Positions 28,618-36,436 of a stretch of 64,000 nt of DNA are shown piece by piece. The notes below the pieces were generated by a model. The model was not told the origin of the DNA. It saw only the letters and a program-made list of their open reading frames with translations, and did not search any database. Positions within the stretch are counted from its first letter, which is position 1, and each line of letters starts with the position of its first letter. Made by a program: the position numbers and the translations under genes. The DNA is from Novosphingobium sp. FSW06-99. GTDB lineage: Bacteria; Pseudomonadota; Alphaproteobacteria; Sphingomonadales; Sphingomonadaceae. Where the stretch lies: positions 1 through 64,000 of the forward strand of contig NZ_KQ954263.1 in assembly GCF_001519065.1 (NCBI RefSeq). Direction: 5' to 3'.

Positions 28618-29349
28618 ATGGCTGACGAAACCCAAGTGGAAGGCGAAGTCGCCGTTGAAGCGACTTCCGCTCCCGAACCCCGCGAAGGTCGGGGCCGTGG
28701 CCGTGGCCGGGGCAACGATCGTGGCGGCAACAACGGTGGCGATCGTGATCGCGGCCGTGGCCGTGGCGGCGACCGCGATCGTCGCGGCCGTGGCAACAAC
28801 GACGATGACGGTGGTGAGGAGCTGATTGAAAAGCTCGTGCACATCAACCGCGTGTCGAAGACCGTAAAGGGCGGCAAGCGCTTCGGCTTTGCTGCGCTCG
28901 TCGTGGTTGGCGATGGCAAGGGCCGGGTCGGTTTCGGCCATGGCAAGGCACGCGAAGTGCCCGAAGCGATCACCAAGGCGACCGCGTCGGCCAAGAAGAA
29001 GATGGTCCGCATCCCGCTGAAGGAAGGCCGCACGCTGCACCATGACGGCAAGGGCCGTTTCGGTGCTGGCAAGGTCAACCTTCGCTCGGCTCCGGCCGGG
29101 ACCGGCATCATCGCCGGTGGTCCGATGCGCGCCGTGTTCGAAAGCCTGGGCGTTCATGACGTGGTGACCAAGTCGGTCGGCACCTCGAACCCCTACAACA
29201 TGATCCGCGCCACGTTCGACGCGCTGACCGATCAGACTTCGCCGAAGTCGGTCGCCCAGCGTCGCGGCAAGAAGGTCGCCGACCTGCTTGGCCGTGGTGG
29301 CGCCGCGCCGGTGGAGGCAGAAGCCGCCGCCGAAGCCATCGTGGAGTAA
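28618..29349 (+). CDS. rpsE: 30S ribosomal protein S5 with Arg/Gly-rich N-terminal extension
   Basis: A 243-residue S5, about 75 longer than E. coli S5 (about 167). The core begins near residue 68 (ELIEKLVHINRVSKTVKGGK) and includes GDGKGRVGFGHGKAREVPEA. Residues 1-67 are a disordered extension with repeated Arg-Gly dipeptides (EGRGRGRGRGNDRGGNNGGD), Asp-Arg and Asn-Gly pairs. The C-terminus is acidic and Ala-rich. The ATG three bases after rplR fits operon spacing, so the extension is probably translated. RG-rich regions usually bind RNA; a role in assembly is inferred. Confidence 0.96.
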   Translation: MADETQVEGEVAVEATSAPEPREGRGRGRGRGNDRGGNNGGDRDRGRGRGGDRDRRGRGNNDDDGGEELIEKLVHINRVSKTVKGGKRFGFAALVVVGDGKGRVGFGHGKAREVPEAITKATASAKKKMVRIPLKEGRTLHHDGKGRFGAGKVNLRSAPAGTGIIAGGPMRAVFESLGVHDVVTKSVGTSNPYNMIRATFDALTDQTSPKSVAQRRGKKVADLLGRGGAAPVEAEAAAEAIVE

Positions 29350-29355
29350 GCGATC

Positions 29356-29532
29356 ATGGCCAAGATCAAGATCAAGCAGATCGGTTCGCCGATCCGTCGT
29401 CCCGAAGCCCAGCGCAAGATGCTGATCGGCCTGGGGCTCAACAAGATGAACCGCATCGTCGAGCTGGAGGCCACGGCCGAAGTTCTCGGCACTGTGGCGA
29501 AACTGCCCCATCTGGTGGCGGTGATCGACTGA
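29356..29532 (+). CDS. rpmD: 50S ribosomal protein L30
   Basis: A 58-residue protein starting MAKIKIKQIGSPIRRPEAQR and ending VAKLPHLVAVID, full length for the family. It lies 6 nt after rpsE. A strong intrinsic terminator follows 26 nt after its stop. Confidence 0.96.
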   Translation: MAKIKIKQIGSPIRRPEAQRKMLIGLGLNKMNRIVELEATAEVLGTVAKLPHLVAVID

Positions 29533-29558
29533 ACCACCCGGTTCGGCTGAACGACAAG

Positions 29559-29584
29559 ACCCCGGTGGCAACACCGGGGTTTTT
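29559..29584 (+). terminator. Intrinsic terminator after rpmD inside the spc gene set
   Basis: Perfect 9-bp stem ACCCCGGTG (29559-29567) with CACCGGGGT (29572-29580), GCAA tetraloop, then TTTT (and TTTT again at 29587-29590). It would separate rpmD from rplO, which are co-transcribed in E. coli. Confidence 0.85.
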
Positions 29585-29622
29585 CGTTTTGCGAAATCCA
29601 CCCCGGCACGGGGAGGAAAGGG

Positions 29623-29651
29623 GTGACAAATGGGGGTGATGCCGCTAAGGG
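29623..29651 (+). promoter_or_regulatory. Candidate rplO promoter
   Basis: GTGACA (29623-29628), 17 nt, TAAGGG (29646-29651), 47 nt before the rplO start and just after the terminator. The architecture equals that of the rpsL and rpsM promoters. Confidence 0.5.
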
Positions 29652-29697
29652 CCCACCTCCATCAAGCGCGACTCAAAGCGAAAGCGAGTGCTCTATC

Positions 29698-30213
29698 ATG
29701 ACCAAACTCAACGAACTTCGTGACAATGACGGTGCCCGCAAGGGTCGGATGCGCGTCGGACGCGGCATCGGCTCGGGCAAGGGCAAGACCGCAGGCCGCG
29801 GCCAAAAGGGCGCCAAGGCGCGCTCGGGCGTGTCGATCAACGGTTTTGAAGGCGGCCAGATGCCGCTCCACATGCGTCTGCCGAAGCGTGGCTTCAACAA
29901 CATCTTCGCCAAGGACTATGCCGAAGTGAACCTGGGCATTGTCCAGCAGGCGATCGACGCGGGCAAGCTCGATGCCTCGGCCGTGATCGACCATGCCGCG
30001 CTCAAGGGCGCCGGTCTGGCACGTGGCGGCAAAGACGGCGTACGCCTGCTTGCCAAGGGTGCGTTGACCAGCAAGGTCAGCTTCAACGTGGCAGGCGCTT
30101 CCAAGGGCGCGACCGCTGCGGTGGAAGCGCTGGGCGGCACGATCACGCTGATCGTCAAGGTCCGCGCGGAAAAGGTGTCTGCTGAAAAGGGCGCGTCGAA
30201 AAAGACCGCCTGA
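29698..30213 (+). CDS. rplO: 50S ribosomal protein L15
   Basis: A 171-residue late assembly protein. It starts MTKLNELRDNDGARKGRMRV and has the Gly-rich RGIGSGKGKTAGRGQKGAKA. The C-terminus is Lys/Ala-rich and longer than in E. coli. The ribosome-binding site is weak (GAG). It is first after the internal terminator. Confidence 0.97.
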   Translation: MTKLNELRDNDGARKGRMRVGRGIGSGKGKTAGRGQKGAKARSGVSINGFEGGQMPLHMRLPKRGFNNIFAKDYAEVNLGIVQQAIDAGKLDASAVIDHAALKGAGLARGGKDGVRLLAKGALTSKVSFNVAGASKGATAAVEALGGTITLIVKVRAEKVSAEKGASKKTA

Positions 30214-30238
30214 GCCTGATTATATCCGACATTGTATA

Positions 30239-30267
30239 GGGCGCAGGGGTGTTGCATCCCTGCGCCC
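30239..30267. other. Hairpin between rplO and secY
   Basis: Perfect 10-bp stem GGGCGCAGGG (30239-30248) and CCCTGCGCCC (30258-30267) with a 9-nt loop, 26 nt after the rplO stop. No U-tract follows. It may be an attenuator or RNA-processing site in the 160-nt gap. Confidence 0.4.
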
Positions 30268-30373
30268 GTACTATATGGGCTTTCAGATATCCGCGAGAGG
30301 CAGGGCGCGCGGGAAGCCGTGCGCCCGCCTTGCGGTCCGATTATAATGCGTCCGAAAGGTCTCGGTTCCGGTC

Positions 30374-31741
30374 ATGGCAACACGCGCCGACAACATCGCC
30401 AGCAATCTCAATCTGGCCAATTTCTCCAAGGCGACCGATCTGCAAAAGCGGATCTGGTTCACGATCGGCGCGCTGATCGTGTTCCGCTTCATGAGCTTTG
30501 TGCCGTTGCCGGGCGTCAACCCGCTGATTCTGGAATCGCTCTACAGCAAGACCCAGGGCGGCGTGCTCGACATCTTCAACACCTTTTCGGGTGGGTCGCT
30601 GCAACGCATGAGCCTGATCGCGCTTGGCGTGATGCCCTATATCACGTCGTCGATCGTGGTGCAGTTGGGTGCTTCGCTGCACCCCGCGCTGGCCGCCTAT
30701 AAAAAGGAAGGCGAAAGCGGGCGCAAGAAGCTGAACCAGTACACCCGTTATGGCGCGGTGTTCCTGACCGCGTTGCAGGGCTGGTTCCTGGCGACCGGGC
30801 TGGAAAGCTATGGTGCGTCATCGGGGCTGCAGGCCGTGGTTGACCCCGGCCTGATGTTCAAGATCGGTGCGGTGATCAGCCTGGTGGGCGGGACGATGTT
30901 CCTGCTGTGGCTGGGTGAACAGATCACCAGCCGCGGTATCGGCAACGGCGTGTCGCTGATCATCATGGCCGGGATCGTCGCGCAGATGCCGAAGTTTTTC
31001 GGCAACTTGTTCGAACAGGGCCGCACCGGATCGCTGAACGCCTTTGCCATTATCGGCGTGATTGCCTTGCTGATGGGCATTGTGGTGTTCATCTGTTTCA
31101 TGGAGCGTGCCCAGCGCCGCCTGCTGATCCAGTATCCGCGTCGCGCCACGCAAAACGGCATGATGGCCGCCGATCGCAGCCACTTGCCGCTGAAGCTCAA
31201 CACCGCCGGTGTGATCCCGCCGATCTTCGCCAGTTCGCTGCTGTTGCTGCCGCTGACCATCACGCAGTTTGCCGGAAAGTCTGTCTCGCCCGACACCAGG
31301 CTGGGCCAGGTGATCGTCACGCTCAACCAGTATCTTGGCCATGGCAAACCGCTGTACATGCTGTTTTATGCGGCAGGCATCATCTTCTTCAGCTTTTTCT
31401 ACACCGCCGTGGTGTTCAATCCCGAAGAAACCGCCGACAATCTCAAGCGCAACGGCGGGTTCATTCCGGGCATCCGTCCGGGCCGCAACACCGCGGTCTA
31501 TCTGGATTATGTGCTGACCCGCATCACCGTGCTGGGGGCTGCCTATATTACTATAGTCTGTGTTGTGCCCGAATGGATCATGGCCGAAACGGGGATGGGA
31601 ACGCTGTTCTTTGGCGGCACCAGCCTGCTGATCGTCGTCAATGTCACGGTGGATACGATTACCCAGATTCAGTCGCATCTGCTGGCGCACCAGTATGGCG
31701 ATCTGATCAAGAAGGCGAAGCTGAAGGGCCGCATGCGCTGA
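30374..31741 (+). CDS. secY: Protein translocase subunit SecY
   Basis: A 455-residue, ten-helix channel of the Sec translocon. Recognised segments include FRFMSFVPLPGVNPLILESL, SGGSLQRMSLIALGVMPYIT and the cytoplasmic GIRPGRNTAVYLDYVLTRIT. The standard secY position after rplO and before adk is kept. The gene is 160 nt from rplO, longer than usual, and adk follows 40 nt later. Confidence 0.98.
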   Translation: MATRADNIASNLNLANFSKATDLQKRIWFTIGALIVFRFMSFVPLPGVNPLILESLYSKTQGGVLDIFNTFSGGSLQRMSLIALGVMPYITSSIVVQLGASLHPALAAYKKEGESGRKKLNQYTRYGAVFLTALQGWFLATGLESYGASSGLQAVVDPGLMFKIGAVISLVGGTMFLLWLGEQITSRGIGNGVSLIIMAGIVAQMPKFFGNLFEQGRTGSLNAFAIIGVIALLMGIVVFICFMERAQRRLLIQYPRRATQNGMMAADRSHLPLKLNTAGVIPPIFASSLLLLPLTITQFAGKSVSPDTRLGQVIVTLNQYLGHGKPLYMLFYAAGIIFFSFFYTAVVFNPEETADNLKRNGGFIPGIRPGRNTAVYLDYVLTRITVLGAAYITIVCVVPEWIMAETGMGTLFFGGTSLLIVVNVTVDTITQIQSHLLAHQYGDLIKKAKLKGRMR

Positions 31742-31781
31742 ACAATCAGCGCAGTTGACGGGAAAAGGGGGACTGCTGGCA

Positions 31782-32426
31782 GTGAATATCATCCTGTTGG
31801 GGCCGCCGGGTGCGGGCAAAGGCACCCAGGCGCAGCGACTGGTCGATCGTTACGGGTTCAAGCAATTGTCGACAGGTGACATGCTCCGCGCTGCGGTCAA
31901 GGCGGGGACCCCGGTCGGGCTGCAGGCCAAGGCCGTGATGGAAGCGGGTCAACTGGTGTCTGACGACATTGTTTCCGCACTGATCGGTGACGAACTCGAT
32001 GCACTGGCGCCGGGGCAAGGCGCCATCTTCGATGGCTATCCGCGCACCGCGCCGCAGGCCGAAGCGCTCGATGTGATCCTGACCGCGCGCGGACGCAAGC
32101 TTGACCATGTGATCGAGCTTGATGTCGATGAAGACGCGCTGGTTGAACGCATAACCGGTCGGTTCACCTGCGCCCAGTGCGGCAAGGGCTATAACGATCA
32201 TTTCGAGCTGCCCAAAGTGCCTGGCACTTGCGACAAATGCGGCAGTCACGAATTCAAGCGCCGTCCCGACGATAACGAGGCCACGGTGCGCACGCGCATG
32301 GCCGAATATCGCGCCAAGACTGCGCCGATCCTGCCGATCTACAACGCGCGCGGAATCGTTTCGCACATCGACGGCATGGCCGCGATGGACGATGTGACTG
32401 CTGCAATCGAGGCCGTTATCAAATAG
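31782..32426 (+). CDS. adk: Adenylate kinase
   Basis: A 214-residue long-form enzyme converting ATP plus AMP to two ADP. P-loop GPPGAGKG at 7-14, AMP-site segment FDGYPRTAPQAE (83-94). The LID domain carries a four-Cys zinc site, C130-x2-C133 and C150-x2-C153, typical of zinc-type Adk. The GTG at 31782 is chosen because MNIILLGPPG is the family N-terminus. A strong terminator ends the unit. Confidence 0.97.
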   Translation: MNIILLGPPGAGKGTQAQRLVDRYGFKQLSTGDMLRAAVKAGTPVGLQAKAVMEAGQLVSDDIVSALIGDELDALAPGQGAIFDGYPRTAPQAEALDVILTARGRKLDHVIELDVDEDALVERITGRFTCAQCGKGYNDHFELPKVPGTCDKCGSHEFKRRPDDNEATVRTRMAEYRAKTAPILPIYNARGIVSHIDGMAAMDDVTAAIEAVIK

Positions 32427-32457
32427 GCCGGACGGACGTTCGCGAACGACAAAACAA

Positions 32458-32487
32458 GCCCGGCGAGTGGGACTCGCCGGGTTTTTT
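32458..32487 (+). terminator. Intrinsic terminator after adk
   Basis: CCCGGCGAGT (32459-32468) pairs perfectly with ACTCGCCGGG (32472-32481) around a 3-nt loop, followed by six T. It closes the rplO-secY-adk unit. Confidence 0.9.
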
Positions 32488-32523
32488 CGTTATGGCAGAA
32501 GCGCAAGGCGCAGGAGATCGAGC

Positions 32524-33672
32524 ATGGGTGCATGGCGTGGGATCTGGGCGGGGGCTTTGGGCGGTGTGCTGGGGATCGTCCTCGCGGTGCCGGCGCGTGC
32601 CGATGTGATCGCGCAGACCGACCAGGGGTTTGTCTCGCGCAATGTGATGGTCATGGCGGGCAGCCCGGGGGTGGTGTGGAAACGCCTGGTTACGCCTTCG
32701 GGGTGGTGGTCGTCGGATCACACCTTTTCGGGCGATGCAGCAAACTTGTCGCTCGATCCGGTCGCTGGGGGCTGTTTTTGCGAAAAGCTGCCCGCCGACG
32801 AAGAGGGGCACGCCAAGGCCGGTGCCGCCGCGCATGCCCCCACGCGCGGCGGGGTGGAGCATATGCGCGTGGTGTTCGTCGATCATGCCAAGGCCTTGCG
32901 CATGGTGGGGGCGCTGGGGCCTTTGCAGAGCGAGGCCGTCAATGGCACGCTGACCATCACGGTGACGCAAGTCGATGGCGGCACGCGCGTGATCTTTGAA
33001 TACGTCGTCGGCGGCTACATGCGCTATCCGCCCGACAAGATCGCCACCGCGGTCGATACCGTGATGTACAACCAGTTGCTGAGTCTCGCGCGCCAGTTCG
33101 GCCCGGTGGCAGAGCCGCGCAGCGAAGGTGGCACGGCAGGGCCGCGCGATCAGGGCGGCGTGGCGGGGCCGGCGGCGCCCTCTGGGCAACCTGCCGCCGG
33201 CGGGCTTGACCGGAATGGCGTGCTGTTGCCGCGCGGCAAAGTGTGGAGCCTGCCGTCGGGGCCGCCACCCGAAGCGCCCGCGCCGATTGCCGATGCACCG
33301 GTTGTGGCGCCTTTGCCGACTGCGCCGGTGCAGGATGACAGTGCGCCGTCGGGCGGCACTACCCCGGCCAGGAAACGCGCGCAGCACAAGCAGGCTGCCC
33401 CGGTTCCTCCGCCAGCCCCCGCTCCCGCGCCCGAGCCGCAGCCGACGGCACCCGCGCCTGATAGCCCGCCCGCGCCTGCGGTAGAGGCCCCGGCGGAACC
33501 GGCGCCCGCGCCCGAGCCGAAGGCCAAGGCAACCGCGAAGAAGAAGGCGGCGAAGCCCGCGCCCAAGGCCAAACCCGCGTCGGAACCGGACGAACCATCG
33601 AAAGACGCGGTCGATTCGGCGTTTGATGCGGCCTTTGGCGGCGGCGCACGCCCGGCTGCCAGCCCGCAATAG
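32524..33672 (+). CDS. Secreted SRPBCC (START-like) domain protein with Pro/Ala-rich tail
   Basis: About 382 residues. A signal peptide (RGIWAGALGGVLGIVLAVPA, cleavage near ARA-D) is followed by an SRPBCC/polyketide-cyclase-like domain at about 25-190 (VMVMAGSPGVVWKRLVTPSG, WWSSDHTFSG, TRVIFEYVVGGYMRYPPDK). From about residue 195 it is a disordered Pro/Ala/Glu-rich tail with Lys-rich patches. GGAG before ATG 32524 fixes the start. It likely binds a hydrophobic ligand in the periplasm; ligand unknown. Confidence 0.82.
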   Translation: MGAWRGIWAGALGGVLGIVLAVPARADVIAQTDQGFVSRNVMVMAGSPGVVWKRLVTPSGWWSSDHTFSGDAANLSLDPVAGGCFCEKLPADEEGHAKAGAAAHAPTRGGVEHMRVVFVDHAKALRMVGALGPLQSEAVNGTLTITVTQVDGGTRVIFEYVVGGYMRYPPDKIATAVDTVMYNQLLSLARQFGPVAEPRSEGGTAGPRDQGGVAGPAAPSGQPAAGGLDRNGVLLPRGKVWSLPSGPPPEAPAPIADAPVVAPLPTAPVQDDSAPSGGTTPARKRAQHKQAAPVPPPAPAPAPEPQPTAPAPDSPPAPAVEAPAEPAPAPEPKAKATAKKKAAKPAPKAKPASEPDEPSKDAVDSAFDAAFGGGARPAASPQ

Positions 33673-34467
33673 TCAGGCGAGTTCGGGGTAGCCTTGGTCA
33701 CGGGCTTGCGCGGCAAGTGCGGGCACCGCGTCATAGGCGCTGCGCTCGACCACGGTGATGTCGATCAGCCGCAGCGCGGCGCGGGTTTCGCGAAGGGCGG
33801 GATCGGCAAGAACATCGGCGAGCGCCCGGCGCAATGCGTCTGGTGAACGTCCCGCGCGGGTGATCAACGGCAGGCCGGGTGTCTCCGCCGTCCAGTCGAG
33901 CACGCGCACGCGTCGGTCGAGCGCGGGATAGCGATCGCGCAGCAACGCCAGCGTCACCGCATCGATCGCGGCAAGATCGGCCCGGCCCCCGATCACCGCC
34001 CACAGGCTGCGCGCATGGGCGCCAGTTTCAAGCACTGCACCGAAAAAGCGTCCAGCGCGCGCGTGCGGGGCCACGGCGGCGCGCAGCAGGTTCATGCCGG
34101 TGTTGGAATCGCGCGCATTTATCGCGGCGCGCCGCCCGAACAGCGCGGCCATGTCCTGCGCCGGATCGTCGCGGCGCACGATCAGCGCCGACCGATGCCA
34201 GGCACCCTGGCACCCTGGCGCATCATAGATCGGTGTGGCGACCAATGTGACGGCCCCATCCAGCCGGGTGGTCAGCGGATAGCCGCAAGTCTGGCCGAGC
34301 AACAAGTCGGATGCGGTCCAGATGGCATCGAGCGGTCGATCGCGCGACAATCGCGATGGCACATCTTCCATGCCCAGATCGCGCAGACGCGTGGCGATCG
34401 CCTGCCACAACCGGTCATTGGCATGATGCAACCAGCGCGGGTCGTACATGCCCAGCGATGCGATCAT
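33673..34467 (-). CDS. PhnD-like phosphate/phosphonate-binding protein without signal peptide
   Basis: A 264-residue type II periplasmic-binding-protein fold of the PhnD group (SLGMYD at the first strand; TCGYPLTTRLDG; ARDSNTGMNLLRAA; GRADLAAIDAVTLALL). The protein begins directly at the first strand, so there is no signal peptide, and no ABC permease or ATPase gene is near. It is therefore probably cytoplasmic. Its ATG overlaps the desaturase stop by four bases (ATGA), implying coupled translation. Ligand unknown. Confidence 0.82.
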   Translation of the reverse strand: MIASLGMYDPRWLHHANDRLWQAIATRLRDLGMEDVPSRLSRDRPLDAIWTASDLLLGQTCGYPLTTRLDGAVTLVATPIYDAPGCQGAWHRSALIVRRDDPAQDMAALFGRRAAINARDSNTGMNLLRAAVAPHARAGRFFGAVLETGAHARSLWAVIGGRADLAAIDAVTLALLRDRYPALDRRVRVLDWTAETPGLPLITRAGRSPDALRRALADVLADPALRETRAALRLIDITVVERSAYDAVPALAAQARDQGYPELA

Positions 34468-35348
34468 CGTCCGGGATGGATCAGGCTGTCGTGCGCACGA
34501 AACGCGAACCGGGCAAACACTGCGCCATAACCGGAATAGCGCGGTGCGCGGGGAAATGCCTGGGGATCTGCGTGGTAGAGTGCGGGCAGATCATACCACG
34601 GCACGCCGGGGTGGGTGTGGTGCCAGGGGTGGAGGTTGTTGTTGAGAAACAGCAGTGCCAGCGGCCCGAAATCGGCCACCACGGCGGTACGCGCTGCCGG
34701 GTCGGGGCTGGCGCGGTGTTCAGCGAACGAGCGGATCAGCAGCAGGCCGGTGCCGGGCCAGACGAAGCACAGCATATAGGTGACCAGCGACAGCCCGACA
34801 TGATCAAACCAGGCCAGCAACAGCGCGACGCCGATCAGATGCGGCACCCATTCACGCGCCACGGTCAACGGTGCGGCGGTCGCGCGGCGCATTTCGGACC
34901 ACCAGAACCGTGCGACGCGGATCGGCGGGCCAAACACCATGCGCCCGATCAGCGTGGCCTCCAGCACGGATAGTGCGTGTGGCAATCCGCCGGGTCGGGG
35001 CAGATAATTGCTTTCGGTGTCGTCCAGCGGATCGGTCAGGTGCGGCGTGGTGTGGTGTGCAGTGTGTTCGCGCGCATAGACCGCATAGGGCAACCACAGC
35101 GACAGCGGGATAAAGCCGATCGCATTGTTGATCCAGCGATGGCGGGTCGGATGGTCATGGATGACTTCGTGTTGCAGCGAACCCTGCCAGGCCACAACCC
35201 ATGCCCCGCCGACCAGCAGCACCGGCCATGGCAATGTGGCGTGCCATGCCGTCAGCGCCAGCCACCCACCATAGACAAGCACTGTCAGCGCGACGGTTGG
35301 CCATTCGATTGCAGGTATGTCGGTCTGGTCGGGGCGGCCTGGTTCCAT
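34464..35348 (-). CDS. Membrane fatty acid desaturase-family protein
   Basis: A 294-residue integral-membrane di-iron desaturase or hydroxylase. The three His clusters are HEVIHDH (about 60-66), HTAHH (about 95-99) and HPWHHTH (about 241-247), with several membrane helices between. It is the first gene of a two-gene unit with the PhnD-like protein. A palindrome overlaps its probable promoter, so expression is likely regulated. Substrate (acyl lipid, carotenoid or other) cannot be told from sequence. Confidence 0.88.
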   Translation of the reverse strand: MEPGRPDQTDIPAIEWPTVALTVLVYGGWLALTAWHATLPWPVLLVGGAWVVAWQGSLQHEVIHDHPTRHRWINNAIGFIPLSLWLPYAVYAREHTAHHTTPHLTDPLDDTESNYLPRPGGLPHALSVLEATLIGRMVFGPPIRVARFWWSEMRRATAAPLTVAREWVPHLIGVALLLAWFDHVGLSLVTYMLCFVWPGTGLLLIRSFAEHRASPDPAARTAVVADFGPLALLFLNNNLHPWHHTHPGVPWYDLPALYHADPQAFPRAPRYSGYGAVFARFAFRAHDSLIHPGR

Positions 35349-35373
35349 ACGCGAAAGCTATCGAATGGTCTTA

Positions 35374-35397
35374 TATATGTCTAGACATCTTGTTGCA
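35374..35397 (-). promoter_or_regulatory. Desaturase promoter with palindromic operator
   Basis: ATGTCTAGACAT (35377-35388) is a perfect 12-bp palindrome 29-40 bp upstream of the desaturase start. On the minus strand TTGCAA (35397-35392) and a TATATA stretch overlapping its end form a promoter-like pair, with the palindrome in the spacer, a classic repressor position. The regulator is unknown. Confidence 0.45.
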
Positions 35398-35416
35398 AAA
35401 GGGTGGCGCGCCCGGG

Positions 35417-36325
35417 CTATGCCAGGGCGCGCAAGGCCGCGATATGGTCCGGCCCGATGCCGCAGCAACCACCCAGGATCGTCGCACCCGCTGCCTGCCA
35501 GCTTTGCGCGAACGCGGCATAACCGGCGGGATCGAGATCGGCGCGGATATCGAGCAGCACCGCATTGGCCTCCGTCTCTTCGGGCTGCGGTGGAAAGGCA
35601 TTGGCATAGACCCCGATCGGCAGCGGGCAGGCGGCACGCGCCGCGCGCACCGCATCGGCCATGACTTCGGGCTGGCTGCAATTGAACAGGATGGCCTGTG
35701 CGCCCAGCCGTTGCGCCAGCACCGCGGCGTCGGTCACGCTCTCGCCCGAGCGCAATTGCGCCACGGCACCGGGATGGGTGTCGTCGAGCGTGAATGACAG
35801 CCACAGCGGTTTGCCGGTGGGGGCGATCAATTCGCCGACCAGTTCGGCCTCGCTCAGCGAAGACAGCGTTTCGGCCTGCCAATGATCGACATGGGGCGCC
35901 AGCGCGGCGATCAGCACCGCCAGGATCGGTCGGGCGCGGTCGATATCGACCAGATCGGGGCGGTATGATCCGCAGATCGGCGGCAGCGACCCCGCCACCG
36001 CGACCCGGCGCGGTGCGGCATCGGCCACCGCGCGCGCCAGGGATCCGGCCAGTGCGGCCAGCGTTGCCCCCTGGTCCGCAAAACGGTCTTCGCCGATGTG
36101 GAACGGCACCACCGCATACGTGTTGGTAGTGATCACGTCGGCCCCCGCATCGACATAGCTCTGGTGGACGCGGGTGACGTATTCAGGCGCTTCGATCAGC
36201 GCGAGTGCCGACCATTCGGGTTGCTGGAACGGAGCCCCGATCCGTTTGAGTTCGCGACCGGTGCCGCCATCGAGCACAGTCACGGGCGAGGGGGCAGTCT
36301 GGGTCACGGGAACATTCTCCGGCAA
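35417..36325 (-). CDS. Homocysteine S-methyltransferase family protein
   Basis: A 302-residue TIM-barrel methyltransferase (pfam02574). The zinc ligands are visible in FNCSQP (Cys near 216) and GGCCGIGP (Cys-Cys near 287). DGGTGRELKR and GADVITTNTYAV are typical N-terminal segments. It should transfer a methyl group to homocysteine from a small donor such as S-methylmethionine or betaine; the donor is unresolved. It is upstream of the desaturase on the same strand with a 68-nt gap. Confidence 0.88.
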   Translation of the reverse strand: MPENVPVTQTAPSPVTVLDGGTGRELKRIGAPFQQPEWSALALIEAPEYVTRVHQSYVDAGADVITTNTYAVVPFHIGEDRFADQGATLAALAGSLARAVADAAPRRVAVAGSLPPICGSYRPDLVDIDRARPILAVLIAALAPHVDHWQAETLSSLSEAELVGELIAPTGKPLWLSFTLDDTHPGAVAQLRSGESVTDAAVLAQRLGAQAILFNCSQPEVMADAVRAARAACPLPIGVYANAFPPQPEETEANAVLLDIRADLDPAGYAAFAQSWQAAGATILGGCCGIGPDHIAALRALA

Positions 36326-36389
36326 ATGGATTTGCCGGGGTTTTCGGGATCGGGCGGCGATCGGTCAAGCCCCCCTTGCGGTGTATCCA

Positions 36390-36426
36390 GGGATTGGGGG
36401 GATCGGCACTGCCGCCCCCCAATCCC
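36390..36426. other. Perfect 12-bp inverted repeat between two minus-strand genes
   Basis: GGGATTGGGGGG (36390-36401) pairs with CCCCCCAATCCC (36415-36426) across a 13-nt loop, just downstream of the YXWGXW gene stop. No T-run is present, so it may stabilise the 3' end or act as a weak terminator. Confidence 0.45.
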
Positions 36427-36436
36427 ATGACGCAGA

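Noticed and set aside
28681..28800. Tandem repeat in rpsE as an assembly artefact
   Set aside because: The reading frame is preserved, the unit is imperfect at the DNA level, and an RG-rich S5 extension is plausible for this group.
28198..29601. Long minus-strand frame opposite rplR, rpsE and rpmD
   Set aside because: It is antisense to known ribosomal genes, with composition expected from GC-rich coding DNA on the other strand.
30342..30347. TATAAT before secY as a perfect -10 box
   Set aside because: No -35-like element lies at 16-18 nt upstream, so an independent secY promoter is not supported by this match alone.
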